This document shows, piece by piece, positions 35,171-44,520 of a stretch of 54,001 nucleotides of DNA. The stretch is taken from contig NZ_JADYTJ010000018.1 of NCBI RefSeq assembly GCF_021531075.1, forward strand, positions 1 to 54,001, in the 5' to 3' direction. A program made the translations under genes and the position numbers. The stretch comes from Bacteroides caecigallinarum (lineage in GTDB: Bacteria; Bacteroidota; Bacteroidia; Bacteroidales; Bacteroidaceae). The notes under the pieces are model-generated. The model did not search any database, had not been told where the DNA came from, and saw only the letters and a list, made by a program, of their open reading frames with translations. Every line of letters begins with the position of its first letter. The first letter of the stretch is position 1.

Positions 35171-35874
35171 ATTGGCAGCAGCGCACGGAACTGTTGCTGG
35201 GAAGAGAAAAAACGGAGCGGTTACGCCGTGCCCATGTACTGGTGGTAGGTTTGGGAGGAGTAGGGGCGTATGCTGCCGAGATGTTGTGCCGTGCAGGCAT
35301 AGGGCACATGACTATAGTAGATGCCGATACCGTGCAGCCTACCAATATTAACCGTCAGCTTCCGGCACTTCATTCCACGTTGGGGCAATACAAGGCAGAT
35401 GTGCTTGCCACACGTTTTCGCGATATTAATCCCGATATACGATTGGATGTATTGCCTGTATATTTGAAGGATGAAGCTATTACGGAGTTGCTGGACAGTG
35501 AAAGGTTTGATTTTGTTGTTGACGCCATTGACACCGTGGCTCCGAAATGTTATCTTATATATAATGCTTTGAAGCGAGGGCTAAAGATAGTCAGCAGCAT
35601 GGGGGCAGGTGCCAAGAGTGATATTACGCAGGTCAGATTTGCCGATTTATGGGAGACTTACCATTGCGGACTTAGCAAGGCTGTGAGAAAACGTTTGCAG
35701 AAAATGGGGATGAAGCGGAAATTGCCGGTGGTGTTCAGTACAGAGCAAGCAGATACGAATGCCGTCGTATTGGTAGATGACGAGCAGAATAAAAAATCGA
35801 CTACAGGCACTGTGAGCTATATGCCGGCGGTGTTCGGGTGTTATCTGGCTGAATATGTGATAAAGAGAATCTAA
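35149..35874 (+). CDS. tcdA: tRNA threonylcarbamoyladenosine dehydratase
   Basis: E1/ThiF-like enzyme (241 aa) that, by family knowledge, dehydrates t6A37 in tRNA to its cyclic form using ATP. The nucleotide-binding VVGLGGVGAYAAEMLCRAGI is near residue 30. Then come DADTVQPTNINRQLPAL, with the NRQ motif of the family, DFVVDAIDTVAPK, and the closing TGTVSYMPAVFGCYLAEYVI. The start lies 22 bp inside the antiporter gene, in another frame, so the pair is probably co-transcribed. Base composition resembles the antiporter rather than the following lolD-like gene. Confidence 0.9.
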   Translation: MVQKEFVNWQQRTELLLGREKTERLRRAHVLVVGLGGVGAYAAEMLCRAGIGHMTIVDADTVQPTNINRQLPALHSTLGQYKADVLATRFRDINPDIRLDVLPVYLKDEAITELLDSERFDFVVDAIDTVAPKCYLIYNALKRGLKIVSSMGAGAKSDITQVRFADLWETYHCGLSKAVRKRLQKMGMKRKLPVVFSTEQADTNAVVLVDDEQNKKSTTGTVSYMPAVFGCYLAEYVIKRI

Positions 35875-35887
35875 ACATTCCTGAGAT

Positions 35888-36538
35888 ATGATAGAGATAG
35901 AAGGAATAACGAAAAGTTTTGGACAACTTCAGGTGTTGAAAGGTATAGACTTGAATATTGATAAAGGTGAGGTCGTGAGTATTGTAGGACCGAGTGGAGC
36001 GGGAAAAACCACGCTTCTTCAGATAATAGGCACTCTTGACAGAGCTGATTCGGGTAGGGTAATTATAAACGGTACTGACGTAAGCCGCATGAAAGAGAAA
36101 GAACTGTCTGCGTTCAGGAATAAGGAGATAGGTTTCGTTTTTCAGTTTCATCAGTTGCTGCCTGAGTTTACTGCATTGGAGAATGTCACTATTCCTGCCT
36201 TGATTAAAGGAGTTTCAGCTACAGATGCTCGCAAGCAGGCACTTGAAATGCTGAACTTTTTAGGATTGTCAGACCGTGCATCACATAAGCCGGCAGAACT
36301 CTCGGGTGGAGAGAAACAGCGTGTGGCTGTGGCAAGGGCTTTGATAAACAATCCGGCTGTAGTGTTGGCTGATGAACCTTCGGGAAGCCTTGACACTAAG
36401 AATAAGGAGGAACTGCACAATCTGTTCTTTGAATTGCGCGATAAGCTGGGGCAGACTTTCGTAATAGTAACTCATGATGAAGGACTTGCCGGCCAGACTG
36501 ACCGGACTATTCACATGCTGGATGGAAGGATTGTTTAA
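35888..36538 (+). CDS. lolD: ABC transporter ATP-binding protein, LolD/MacB type
   Basis: A 216-aa ATPase with Walker [11 protein letters not shown]-loop [18 protein letters not shown], signature [15 protein letters not shown] and Walker [13 protein letters not shown]. The sequence is closest to LolD, which drives lipoprotein release from the inner membrane with LolC/LolE. No permease gene is adjacent, so its partner must be elsewhere, as is common for LolD in this phylum (from general knowledge). It starts 13 bp after tcdA. A generic export ATPase remains possible. Confidence 0.85.
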   Translation: MIEIEGITKSFGQLQVLKGIDLNIDKGEVVSIVGPSGAGKTTLLQIIGTLDRADSGRVIINGTDVSRMKEKELSAFRNKEIGFVFQFHQLLPEFTALENVTIPALIKGVSATDARKQALEMLNFLGLSDRASHKPAELSGGEKQRVAVARALINNPAVVLADEPSGSLDTKNKEELHNLFFELRDKLGQTFVIVTHDEGLAGQTDRTIHMLDGRIV

Positions 36539-36578
36539 CCAACAACTATAAACCAACAACTAACAACTATATATAATT

Positions 36579-37418
36579 ATGAGTCATATTAAATTGGGAG
36601 AATATAACCTTCTGGAAGTCGTAAAGGAAGTAGATTTCGGGGTTTACCTTGATGGTAGCGAAGATGGAGAAATATTGTTGCCTACACGTTATGTTCCTCA
36701 GGGATGCAAGCCTGGTGACGTACTGAATGTGTTTATTTATCTCGATATGGACGAACGTCTGATAGCTACAACTTTGCAGCCATACGTTAAGGTCGGCGAG
36801 TTTGCGTGTCTTGAAGTGGCATGGGTGAATCAGTATGGGGCATTTCTAGACTGGGGATTGATGAAGGACTTGTTTGTACCTTTTCGCGAGCAGAAGATGA
36901 AAATGCTGAAAGGAAACTCGTATGTGGTGCATGTACATCTTGACGAGGACAGTTATCGTATTGTGGCGTCAGCAAAAGTTGAGAAGTATCTTTCAAAAGA
37001 TATGCCGGAATACAATGCGGGCGATGAAGTGGAAGTACTTGTATGGCAGAAAACAGACCTTGGATTTAAGGTGATAGTTGACAACAAGTTCGGAGGAATG
37101 ATTTTCAAGAATGAAATATTTACCGATGTGCGTACAGGCATGAAGATGACCGCTTATATCAAGCAGGTTCGTCCGGACGGAAAGATAGACCTTGAACTTC
37201 AGAAAGGGGGAGTGAAGAAGGTAGAAGATTTTGCTGACACTCTTCTGGAATATATACGCAGCAATGGTGGCTCTACACCTTTGAACGACAAGACAGAGGC
37301 AGACGTGATTTACAGTACCTTCGGTGTAAGCAAGAAGACTTTCAAGAAAGCGGTAGGCGACCTGTACAAGAAACGTCTCATAGTGCTTGAAGGCGAACAG
37401 GGAATACGTCTGGCTTAA
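36579..37418 (+). CDS. CvfB-like S1 RNA-binding protein
   Basis: A 279-aa protein resembling the CvfB family: S1-type OB folds followed by a winged helix. The first S1-like part (about residues 1-65) contains EVDFGVYLDGSEDGEILLPTRY. A second (about 68-130) has VNQYGAFLDWGLMKDLFVPF, and a third (about 150-210) has KTDLGFKVIVDNKFGGMIFK. The C-terminal winged helix includes DVIYSTFGVSKKTFKKAVGDLYK. In Staphylococcus, CvfB affects virulence gene expression by RNA binding; the role here is unknown. It is 40 bp after lolD across a spacer low in G. Confidence 0.85.
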   Translation: MSHIKLGEYNLLEVVKEVDFGVYLDGSEDGEILLPTRYVPQGCKPGDVLNVFIYLDMDERLIATTLQPYVKVGEFACLEVAWVNQYGAFLDWGLMKDLFVPFREQKMKMLKGNSYVVHVHLDEDSYRIVASAKVEKYLSKDMPEYNAGDEVEVLVWQKTDLGFKVIVDNKFGGMIFKNEIFTDVRTGMKMTAYIKQVRPDGKIDLELQKGGVKKVEDFADTLLEYIRSNGGSTPLNDKTEADVIYSTFGVSKKTFKKAVGDLYKKRLIVLEGEQGIRLA

Positions 37419-37547
37419 TGATATTTGTGTATATAGGGTTTATTCTATATGCTGTAGGAACTTTCCTAAAAACGTTTGGGAATATTCTGTTGTAGGGGGA
37501 TTTTTATCCTCCTATTTTTGTATCAGGAAATTAAAAACAGTAAGATT

Positions 37548-38360
37548 ATGAAGAGAAGAATTTGTTTAATGCTTATGGCAGTCGCAGCTTTTATGTTTGT
37601 ATTGCCTGCCAGTGCCTTTGATTTGGGCGATGTAAGAGTGAATGCCCGTTTCCTGACAGACAGAATGGCTTTCGAACTGAAGTTGAACCAGCGTCAGTAT
37701 AATGATTTGTATGAGATCAATTTTGATTTTTTCAATAATGTTGATCCGTATGTCTCGGCTTTATCGCGCGCCGATGCCCGTGCTATGGATGCTTACTACA
37801 GATTTCTTGACGAACGAAACGACGACCTACGATGGATTCTGTCAAGTTCGGCATACGTGAAGTTTATGTCTATAGATTATTTCTTCAGACCTATATATGC
37901 AGTGAATAATGTATGCTATGTGCGTATATATAAGGTGTATCCCGACAGGCGTTTCTTCTATTATGGATTGCCGGTACGTTACTACTCATACAGAGGAGCA
38001 CATGGACGTAAGTTTTATGGTGGAGTGAGTTATTATAAAAAGAACTTCGGAAAGCATTACAACCATAAGGTGTATGCCGGAAATTATCAGTGCAGACCGG
38101 AGTACAGACCCCATGATTTCGGCCGACCAAATCCTTCGGTAAGACCTCCAAGACCGGTGTGTCCTCCACAAAGACCGGTTCCACCTGCAAAACCTGTCCG
38201 CCCGTCAAAACCTGTACCTCCTTCTGTGTCGCGTCCGCCTAAACATGACTATGATAAGCATGACAGATACGAACATCGCGATAAAAGAAAGAGTGAGACA
38301 ATAAAGATCAATGAACGTATTGACAGGAGTTCTACACGTAAGTCAATACGTGAAATTTAA
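37548..38360 (+). CDS. Secreted protein of unknown function with a basic, proline-rich tail
   Basis: A 270-aa protein I cannot assign. The start at 37548 gives a clear signal peptide (MKRRICLMLMAVAAFMFVLPASA), preferred over an in-frame codon 72 bp upstream. The mature N-terminal part (about 25-135) has FDLGDVRVNARFLTDRMAFE and LNQRQYNDLYEINFDFFNNV, a helical region resembling small periplasmic stress sensors. The middle is rich in Tyr, Arg and Gly. The C-terminal third has repeated Arg/Lys-Pro-Val/Pro steps and ends in alternating Lys, Arg, Asp and His. This tail suggests binding to a polyanion or the cell wall (inference only). A TATTTTTG promoter element lies at about 37516. Confidence 0.7.
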   Translation: MKRRICLMLMAVAAFMFVLPASAFDLGDVRVNARFLTDRMAFELKLNQRQYNDLYEINFDFFNNVDPYVSALSRADARAMDAYYRFLDERNDDLRWILSSSAYVKFMSIDYFFRPIYAVNNVCYVRIYKVYPDRRFFYYGLPVRYYSYRGAHGRKFYGGVSYYKKNFGKHYNHKVYAGNYQCRPEYRPHDFGRPNPSVRPPRPVCPPQRPVPPAKPVRPSKPVPPSVSRPPKHDYDKHDRYEHRDKRKSETIKINERIDRSSTRKSIREI

Positions 38361-38446
38361 ATCAGAAGCAATAGTTTTTTCATAATATACATATCTCTCT
38401 TTTATAAATCGTATTGTTTTTTTGTAAGGTAAAAGTTTAAGGATAT

Positions 38447-38498
38447 AAAAAACGACAATACTGTATCAGTTGGTGACTGTCAGGTATTGTCGTTTTTC
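38447..38498. terminator. Bidirectional terminator between the secreted protein and tolC-like genes
   Basis: Stem AAAAACGACAATAC / GTATTGTCGTTTTT with an inner partial stem, A and T runs on both sides, between convergent genes. Confidence 0.85.
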
Positions 38499-38517
38499 TG
38501 TTTTGGGTATATTGTTT

Positions 38518-39846
38518 TTATTTCAGAGTCAATGGTACTCCCTTATAAAAATCAAGTATCTTTGTTCTGAATATATAGTCGTATTTTGCCTGAAGCCTTT
38601 CGGATATGGCTTTCATCCAGCTTGTACGGCTTTCGTTATACTCTGTAGCGTTGGCTTTGCCTTCTGCATATTTTTCTTTCATCAGATTGAAAGAAGCTTC
38701 TGCGGCCTGGTCGGCCGTAAGGCTACTCTGGTATCTGCTTTCAGCACCAATGGCGTTATAATATGCCTGCTGAATTTCCTTGTATAGAGCTTTTTTGCTG
38801 TCCTCTAGTTGCCAATTTAATGTGTTCTGCTGTATGCGTGCACTTCTTACCTGGTTTCTTGTACTGAAACGGTTGAATATAGGAATATTCAATTGGAATC
38901 CAAAGTATTGGCTGAAGTTATCCCTTAATTGGGAACCGAACACAGGATTGTCCATACCGGCTACTTTGTAGTAGTTTGTACTAAGACCGGCCCCGAAACT
39001 GAGTTGCGGATAATAAGCACTTTTAGCTATCTTGACAGATCTTGCAGCTCCTTCCAGACGGTATTGTGCTGCTTTGATGGAAGGTTTGAACAGTACAGCC
39101 TGATTATAGATATCAGTGGGAGAGGTTATACTGCTCATATATTCTTCCATATCGGCTTGGGGAATTTCGATAGAAAAATTGTCAGGAGAAGGCAATTCGA
39201 GCAGCTGGCTTAAATCAAGTAATGCCAACTTATAGTTATTGTCGGCCTGTACTGCAGAAAGCTGGTCCTGCGCCACTCTTGACTTAGCTTCAAGCCATTC
39301 GGCTTCCGATGCTTTTCCTGTCTTGAAATATGCTTCTTTCTGTGCCAGCATCTCCTTGCTTAAATCCACTTGTACATGTGCCACCTGGGCAAGTTCATCG
39401 TTGAACAGCACTTGAAGATAGGCTGAGGCTACCTGTATGCTTATATCTTCCTTTGCCTTATTCAAATCTTCTGTTGCGGCTTGCAGATTTAATTTTGCAA
39501 GAGCGATATTATGGGTTATTTTCAGACCTGTGAAAAGTGGAATACTGGTATTCAGATTGAATGCCGTGTTTTGAGTATTCAGGCTTTTGTATGTATTGTC
39601 AGCCTGCAGGCTTCGTCCGAAATTGAATGAGTGTGATGCTCCACCGTTCAAGTCGGGTAGTCTGCTCCATTTGGCAGTGTTAAGTTCTACTGCACTTTGT
39701 TCTTTCGATGCTTCCTGCTGCTTTATGCTAAGGTTATTTTCTATGGCGTGTGTGATACATTTCTCCAAGTTCCATTTTTCCTGTGCATAGACATTGGCAG
39801 AAAGCAGAATCATAAGTGCTGAGGTGGTTATTATTCTGTTATTCAT
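38518..39846 (-). CDS. TolC family outer-membrane efflux protein
   Basis: Outer-membrane channel of a tripartite exporter, 442 aa. Signal peptide MNNRIITTSALMILLSANVYA is followed by two long helical-repeat halves of the OEP family. Visible pieces are WNLEKCITHAIENNLSIKQQE, FNTSIPLFTGLKITHNIALA (strand and helix entry) and, in the second half, FQLNIPIFNRFSTRNQVRSA. It is the last gene of the minus-strand operon that begins with an ABC ATPase at 44382. Substrate is unknown. Confidence 0.9.
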   Translation of the reverse strand: MNNRIITTSALMILLSANVYAQEKWNLEKCITHAIENNLSIKQQEASKEQSAVELNTAKWSRLPDLNGGASHSFNFGRSLQADNTYKSLNTQNTAFNLNTSIPLFTGLKITHNIALAKLNLQAATEDLNKAKEDISIQVASAYLQVLFNDELAQVAHVQVDLSKEMLAQKEAYFKTGKASEAEWLEAKSRVAQDQLSAVQADNNYKLALLDLSQLLELPSPDNFSIEIPQADMEEYMSSITSPTDIYNQAVLFKPSIKAAQYRLEGAARSVKIAKSAYYPQLSFGAGLSTNYYKVAGMDNPVFGSQLRDNFSQYFGFQLNIPIFNRFSTRNQVRSARIQQNTLNWQLEDSKKALYKEIQQAYYNAIGAESRYQSSLTADQAAEASFNLMKEKYAEGKANATEYNESRTSWMKAISERLQAKYDYIFRTKILDFYKGVPLTLK

Positions 39847-39873
39847 TTCAGTTCTTGGTTAAACTGTTATACA

Positions 39874-40968
39874 TTATTCTTTTCTAAGTCCGCGAACAAG
39901 TTCGTTTTCTTTAAGTCCGGATTTTACTTCAACGTTTATACCGTCGCTTACGCCTGTTGTAACTGTCTTGCGTTCGAACTTTTGTCCTGAAACACTGTCT
40001 GTGAGCAGGTATACGAAGGTGGAATCGCCTTTGAATTCAAGTGCACTTTCCGGTATGCTGAGAACATTGTTTGCTCTTTGAAGCTCCATTTCGGCATTTG
40101 CACTGTAGCCGGAACGTATTGTAACACTGTCAGGAACGGTTATTGCAGCTTTAATTTCAAACTGATTGGCACCGTTGTTCTCTACACTCTTCGGTGATAT
40201 ATACTCCAGAGTAGCACTGAAGACCATATCCTGTAATGCTCCGAGTGTAATCTTTACAGGTATACCTACTGATATCTTACCTACTTCAGTTTCGTCTACA
40301 TTACCGCGGAATATAAGGTCGCTCATATCGGCTACGGTTGCAATTGTGGTACCGTCATTGAATGTATTACTCATTATAACCGAGTTACCTACTTTGATAG
40401 GAACGTCAAGGATAAGTCCGTCGATAGTGGAACGGATAAGCGTGCTGCTGAATGAAGCACTGTTCTTTGTGATACCCTCCTTGATGATTTCCAGGTTGTC
40501 CTTTGCGGCCTGTATCTCTTCGCGAGCCTGTTTTGTGGTGAGTAATGTCTTCTCATATTCTTCTGTACTTACAAGTTTTTTTTCGTACAGTTTTTCCATT
40601 CTTTCAAGGTCTATTTCTGCCTGACGTCCGTTCATTTCGGCTAGGCGTACACGGCTTTCTGCCGAATTGAGTTGTCCTAATTCAGGAATGACTTTTACCT
40701 TTGCTATGACTTCGCCTTTTTTTACGTTTTCGCCGGCTTCCTTGTATACCTCAGAAATGATACCCGAAATCTGTGGCTTGATTTGCACCTCGTCTCTGGG
40801 CTCAATCTTACCTGTTGCCACAGTCGTCTGAATAATGTCTGACTTTACTACTTTTGATAAATTGTATTCAACATCTTTTGGTTGCGATTTCTGATAGAGA
40901 AATACGAAAGTTCCAAGGAACAGTAGCGCAATGACTACCATTATACCTATCCTGATAAATTTCTTCAT
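39874..40968 (-). CDS. Periplasmic adaptor (HlyD/MacA family)
   Basis: Membrane-fusion protein, 364 aa, bridging the inner-membrane ABC permeases and the TolC-type channel. One N-terminal anchor helix (about residues 6-25) is followed by a lipoyl-like half motif (VQIKPQISGIISEVYKEAGENVKKGEVIAKV). The central coiled hairpin is about 90-170, and its mate strand SFSSTLIRSTIDGLILDVPI precedes the beta-barrel domain. Length agrees with MacA (371 aa). It lies between the permease and tolC-like genes of the same operon. Confidence 0.9.
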   Translation of the reverse strand: MKKFIRIGIMVVIALLFLGTFVFLYQKSQPKDVEYNLSKVVKSDIIQTTVATGKIEPRDEVQIKPQISGIISEVYKEAGENVKKGEVIAKVKVIPELGQLNSAESRVRLAEMNGRQAEIDLERMEKLYEKKLVSTEEYEKTLLTTKQAREEIQAAKDNLEIIKEGITKNSASFSSTLIRSTIDGLILDVPIKVGNSVIMSNTFNDGTTIATVADMSDLIFRGNVDETEVGKISVGIPVKITLGALQDMVFSATLEYISPKSVENNGANQFEIKAAITVPDSVTIRSGYSANAEMELQRANNVLSIPESALEFKGDSTFVYLLTDSVSGQKFERKTVTTGVSDGINVEVKSGLKENELVRGLRKE

Positions 40969-41152
40969 ATAATTTGGTTTTTAAGTTTTTAAATTTGTTT
41001 TTTAGACAAAAGAACAAAAGGGCAGATGTTTTATATGTTCTTATGTCTTATATTTGTAAGTGTGTTAGAACTTGAACTTGTTTGTCCAAATTCTTAATTA
41101 GCTTCGCTGACCTTCGGTTCTTAATTTTTCATTCTTAATTTTTAATTAATAA
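40969..41152. other. Intergenic spacer inside the efflux operon
   Basis: 184 bp, very AT-rich, between the second permease and the adaptor gene. It holds a short G+C-rich patch near 41100-41120 and imperfect direct repeats of TTCTTAATTTTT (around 41118-41145). No gene or terminator is seen. Confidence 0.5.
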
Positions 41153-42397
41153 TTACTCATCCCTTATAGCTTCAATAGGCTTTATTGCCATAGCACGGAA
41201 AGCGGGAGCCAGTCCGGCAAGCAATCCAAGAATAAGCAGTAAGACACAAGCCCCGATTGCTCCCCAAAAACTTATCTGGAAATGGGCGGTAGAAGTAGGG
41301 GAGGAAAGAGCCTGTTCTACAACGTTGAGCAGGAATACTGCAAATGATATGCCGCTCATTCCGGCTATTATGGTCAGTACCATACTTTCTGTAAGAATCT
41401 GGCTTAATATATCGTTAGGCCGTGCTCCGATAGCCCTTCTGATACCGATTTCAGTAGTTCTTTCTTTCACTGTCACCATCATGATGTTGCTCACTCCTAT
41501 GGCTCCGGCAAGCAGGGTGCCAAGACCTACCATCAGTCCAAGTACCTCTATTCCGGAGAATAGATTGTCCATCATTCCGAACATGGCTTCTGCATTTACG
41601 CTTATAACAGCCTGTTTGTCGTCCGGATGAACATTGTGTGCACGTTTGATAACAGTTTCTACCTTTTCCTGAATTTCGCTAACAGAATATCCTTTCTTTA
41701 CTGTAAAACTCAACATCTGGATTTTGTCTCCATAATTATAGTTGTTTTGCATAGTAGAGAAAGGTATTATTATAGATGTTTCTGCTTGTCCCTGTACAGA
41801 CATATTTCCGGCAGCCATGTTTACTCCAATTACTTGATAGTAAATGCCACTAACTTCAATATACTTTCCACAAGGATTACTCTTGTCCGGGAAAAGACTT
41901 TCGAATATTCTGCTGCCAAGGACACAAACTTTCCTCCTATTTATTATATCCATGTCGTTGATATAACGTCCCATTGATATTTGTGGTTCTTCTATCTTTG
42001 CATAAATAGGATAAAGACCTTTCAGTGTGCCGGAAGTCTTGTTTTCGTTGTATACCATATCAATACCCCATTTGGTAATGTTAGGTGTGACAACTTCTAT
42101 TTCCGGGACACTGCGACGTACTCTTTCTACATCGGTATTGGTGAGTTCCCAAAATCGTCCTTGCTGAAATCCTTTGTATGCCTTGCTCGTCTGGTTAGTA
42201 CCCATAAAACCTGAGTTTGTGGCAAATCCGACAAACTGTTTTGCCATCAGGTCTTGTACGCCTTTTGTTCCACCCATGATGGCGACAAGCATGAATATCC
42301 CCCAGAAGACACCGAAAGCAGTAAGCAGGCTTCGTGTCTTGTTCCTTGTTATGGTAAGGATTATTTCCTCGCATGTATCTAAATCAAATCGTCTCAT
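41153..42397 (-). CDS. MacB-like ABC permease 2
   Basis: A 414-aa permease with the MacB layout: an N-terminal helix (about residues 20-42), a large periplasmic domain (about 45-280), and three helices of the FtsX domain (about 285-410). The FtsX-type VGVSNIMMVTVKERTTEIGIRRAIGA is recognisable across its parts, as is the ending LAGLAPAFRAMAIKPIEAIR. It lacks the ATPase domain fused in E. coli MacB; the ATPase is a separate gene at 43663. It starts 2 bp after the first permease gene. It is similar in structure but not identical to its neighbour, so the two probably form a heterodimer. Confidence 0.9.
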   Translation of the reverse strand: MRRFDLDTCEEIILTITRNKTRSLLTAFGVFWGIFMLVAIMGGTKGVQDLMAKQFVGFATNSGFMGTNQTSKAYKGFQQGRFWELTNTDVERVRRSVPEIEVVTPNITKWGIDMVYNENKTSGTLKGLYPIYAKIEEPQISMGRYINDMDIINRRKVCVLGSRIFESLFPDKSNPCGKYIEVSGIYYQVIGVNMAAGNMSVQGQAETSIIIPFSTMQNNYNYGDKIQMLSFTVKKGYSVSEIQEKVETVIKRAHNVHPDDKQAVISVNAEAMFGMMDNLFSGIEVLGLMVGLGTLLAGAIGVSNIMMVTVKERTTEIGIRRAIGARPNDILSQILTESMVLTIIAGMSGISFAVFLLNVVEQALSSPTSTAHFQISFWGAIGACVLLLILGLLAGLAPAFRAMAIKPIEAIRDE

Positions 42398-42399
42398 AA

Positions 42400-43647
42400 T
42401 CAGTCAGCTCTAAGTGCTTCTATAGGTCGTATCATTACAGCTTTTCTTGCAGGAAACAGTCCGGCAAGCGTTCCGGCTATTATCAGTGTGAGTGTAGCCT
42501 GTATGGCTATACTTATGTCTACAGTAGGATTCTCAAAGACAGTCATTGAAAAAACACCGGCATCTACCACTTGCTTTCCGGCAACGATGTTCATATATTC
42601 TGTAGTAGCAATACCGGCAACCATGCCTATATATCCGAAAAATGTTGTTATTACCACACTTTCCGATATTATCAGCCATAGTATGGACGAAGGTTTTGCT
42701 CCAAGTGCTTTTCTTATTCCAAATTCGTGTGTTCTTTCTCTTACTGTAATCAGCATAATATTACTTACTCCCACTATCCCGCTCAGTAGAGTGAAAATAC
42801 CAATTACCCATATCGATATGTTTAAGATATTAGTTGCCGATTGTTGTTGCAGATATTGCGTAAATCTGTTCCAAATCCATATTGCACTGTCATCGTCCGG
42901 AGCAAAGTTATTGTTTTTGGCAATTGCAGTGCGATATTCTTTTTCAAATATGTCATTGTCAGCAATGTCTGTAAGGTTTTCGGTAGCGAATATGATATTG
43001 TCTATACTGTCACCTTTGGAATAAATAAGCTGTAATGTTGTGAAAGGAACAAGTGCGCTTGGAGAGAAACTGTTTTGATCAGAATATATTCCAACAACCT
43101 GATACATAACCCCCTGCGAGGTGATATACTTTCCTATTCCTTCTGATTTAGGGAATAGTATGTCGGCTGTCTTTTGGTGAAGAACAATTACTTTTCTCAT
43201 CTCTTCCATATCACGATTATTTATGAACCTTCCTTTCACTAGCCTCATAGGTTCCATCTCGGTATGGTTGGGGAATACACCATTGATAGTTATACTTACG
43301 TTTTCTTTACCGTAAGTCAATATTCCACTGTGGCTTGTGGTAGCTCCAACTGTAGTAATGTTCTCCGTAAATCTTTTCGATGTTATTTTTAAATCAGTCT
43401 GGTTTAAGGATATGTTTCTGCCTTCGTTCAGTCCATTGAATGCTTTTGATGTTACTCCAGGATAAATTTTCATGGAATTCATCTTCATGTCGGCCGACTG
43501 GTTTTCGAAGGCATGGATAAGTCCGTTTCCTGCCCCCAAAAGAACAATAAGCATGAATATACCCCAAGCTACAGCAAATCCGGTAAGTGCTGTACGCAGC
43601 TTGTTGCGCATTATTGTGCCGTATATTTCTTGAATAAGATCTATCAT
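42400..43647 (-). CDS. MacB-like ABC permease 1
   Basis: A 415-aa permease with the same layout as the following gene: N-terminal helix (about residues 20-42), periplasmic MacB domain, and an FtsX domain with three helices. Recognisable segments are LRTALTGFAVAWGIFMLIVL, NIMLITVRERTHEFGIRKAL and the ending TLAGLFPARKAVMIRPIEAL. It follows the ATPase gene by 15 bp and precedes the second permease by 2 bp. Together they form a MacAB-TolC-type exporter for an unknown compound or peptide. Confidence 0.9.
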   Translation of the reverse strand: MIDLIQEIYGTIMRNKLRTALTGFAVAWGIFMLIVLLGAGNGLIHAFENQSADMKMNSMKIYPGVTSKAFNGLNEGRNISLNQTDLKITSKRFTENITTVGATTSHSGILTYGKENVSITINGVFPNHTEMEPMRLVKGRFINNRDMEEMRKVIVLHQKTADILFPKSEGIGKYITSQGVMYQVVGIYSDQNSFSPSALVPFTTLQLIYSKGDSIDNIIFATENLTDIADNDIFEKEYRTAIAKNNNFAPDDDSAIWIWNRFTQYLQQQSATNILNISIWVIGIFTLLSGIVGVSNIMLITVRERTHEFGIRKALGAKPSSILWLIISESVVITTFFGYIGMVAGIATTEYMNIVAGKQVVDAGVFSMTVFENPTVDISIAIQATLTLIIAGTLAGLFPARKAVMIRPIEALRAD

Positions 43648-43662
43648 TTCTTCTCTTGTATA

Positions 43663-44382
43663 TTATTTCATGAATCCGTTTTTGCCGAACGGTGATGCAT
43701 TGTGGTCTATGTTGTCTTCTATTTTTTCTATGACACCATCCTTTATATGAATGATTTTGTTTGTCTGATTTGCCACTCCGCTTTCGTGTGTCACTATTAT
43801 AATAGTCAATCCTTCTTTTTCATGAAGCTCTTTTAGTATGTTCATCACTTCTACAGAGGTTTTACTGTCTAGTGCACCTGTCGGTTCGTCGGCCAGGATA
43901 ATTTCCGGTTTGGATATTAGAGCTCTGGCTATTGCAACTCTTTGTTTTTGTCCTCCTGACAATTCATTTGGCATGTGATGTGCCCATTCTTTCAGTCCGA
44001 GCTTTTCCAGATATTCCATTGCCAGTTCATTTCGTTTCTTTCTGCCAACTCCCTGATAATATAATGGAAGCGCTACATTTTCCATAGCGTTTTTGAATGA
44101 AATAAGATTGAATGACTGAAATATAAAACCTATCATCCTGTTTCTGTATTCTGCAGCCTTGGTCTCGCTTAGGTTTTTAATCAATACTCCATTTAATGTG
44201 TATTCTCCAGTGTCGTAATTGTCAAGAATCCCCAATATATTAAGTAATGTGGATTTGCCAGATCCGGAAGCTCCCATTATGGAAACAAATTCACCTTTTT
44301 TTATTTCAAGGTTGATTCCTTTCAGTACATGTAGCGGAGCTCCGTTATGATATGTCTTGTTTATGTCCTTTAGATGAATCAT
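43663..44382 (-). CDS. ABC transporter ATP-binding protein of the efflux operon
   Basis: A 239-aa MacB/LolD-type ATPase. Walker A is GASGSGKSTLLNILG, the Q-loop region is GFIFQSFNLISFKNAMENVA, the signature is LSGGQKQRVAIARAL and Walker B is EIILADEPTGALDSKT. It is the first gene of the minus-strand operon ATPase, permease, permease, adaptor, TolC-type channel. The C-terminus extends about 15 residues past the usual end (DNIDHNASPFGKNGFMK). No clear promoter consensus could be placed upstream. Confidence 0.92.
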   Translation of the reverse strand: MIHLKDINKTYHNGAPLHVLKGINLEIKKGEFVSIMGASGSGKSTLLNILGILDNYDTGEYTLNGVLIKNLSETKAAEYRNRMIGFIFQSFNLISFKNAMENVALPLYYQGVGRKKRNELAMEYLEKLGLKEWAHHMPNELSGGQKQRVAIARALISKPEIILADEPTGALDSKTSVEVMNILKELHEKEGLTIIIVTHESGVANQTNKIIHIKDGVIEKIEDNIDHNASPFGKNGFMK

Positions 44383-44457
44383 TTTGTCAATTGATTAATA
44401 ATACGTGGCTAAATTAGAAAAAAACTGATACATTCGTATTAATATTTATTTGAAAAA

Positions 44458-44489
44458 TTTGGGAGATTATTGTCTATTGTATATTTTTG
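44458..44489 (+). promoter_or_regulatory. Promoter of the ROK glucokinase gene
   Basis: TTTG (44458-44461), a 20-bp spacer and TATTTTTG (44482-44489), 31 bp before the start codon. Good match to the Bacteroidetes consensus. Confidence 0.75.
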
Positions 44490-44520
44490 TGTCAATAATT
44501 AACCCTAAACAATAAATGTC

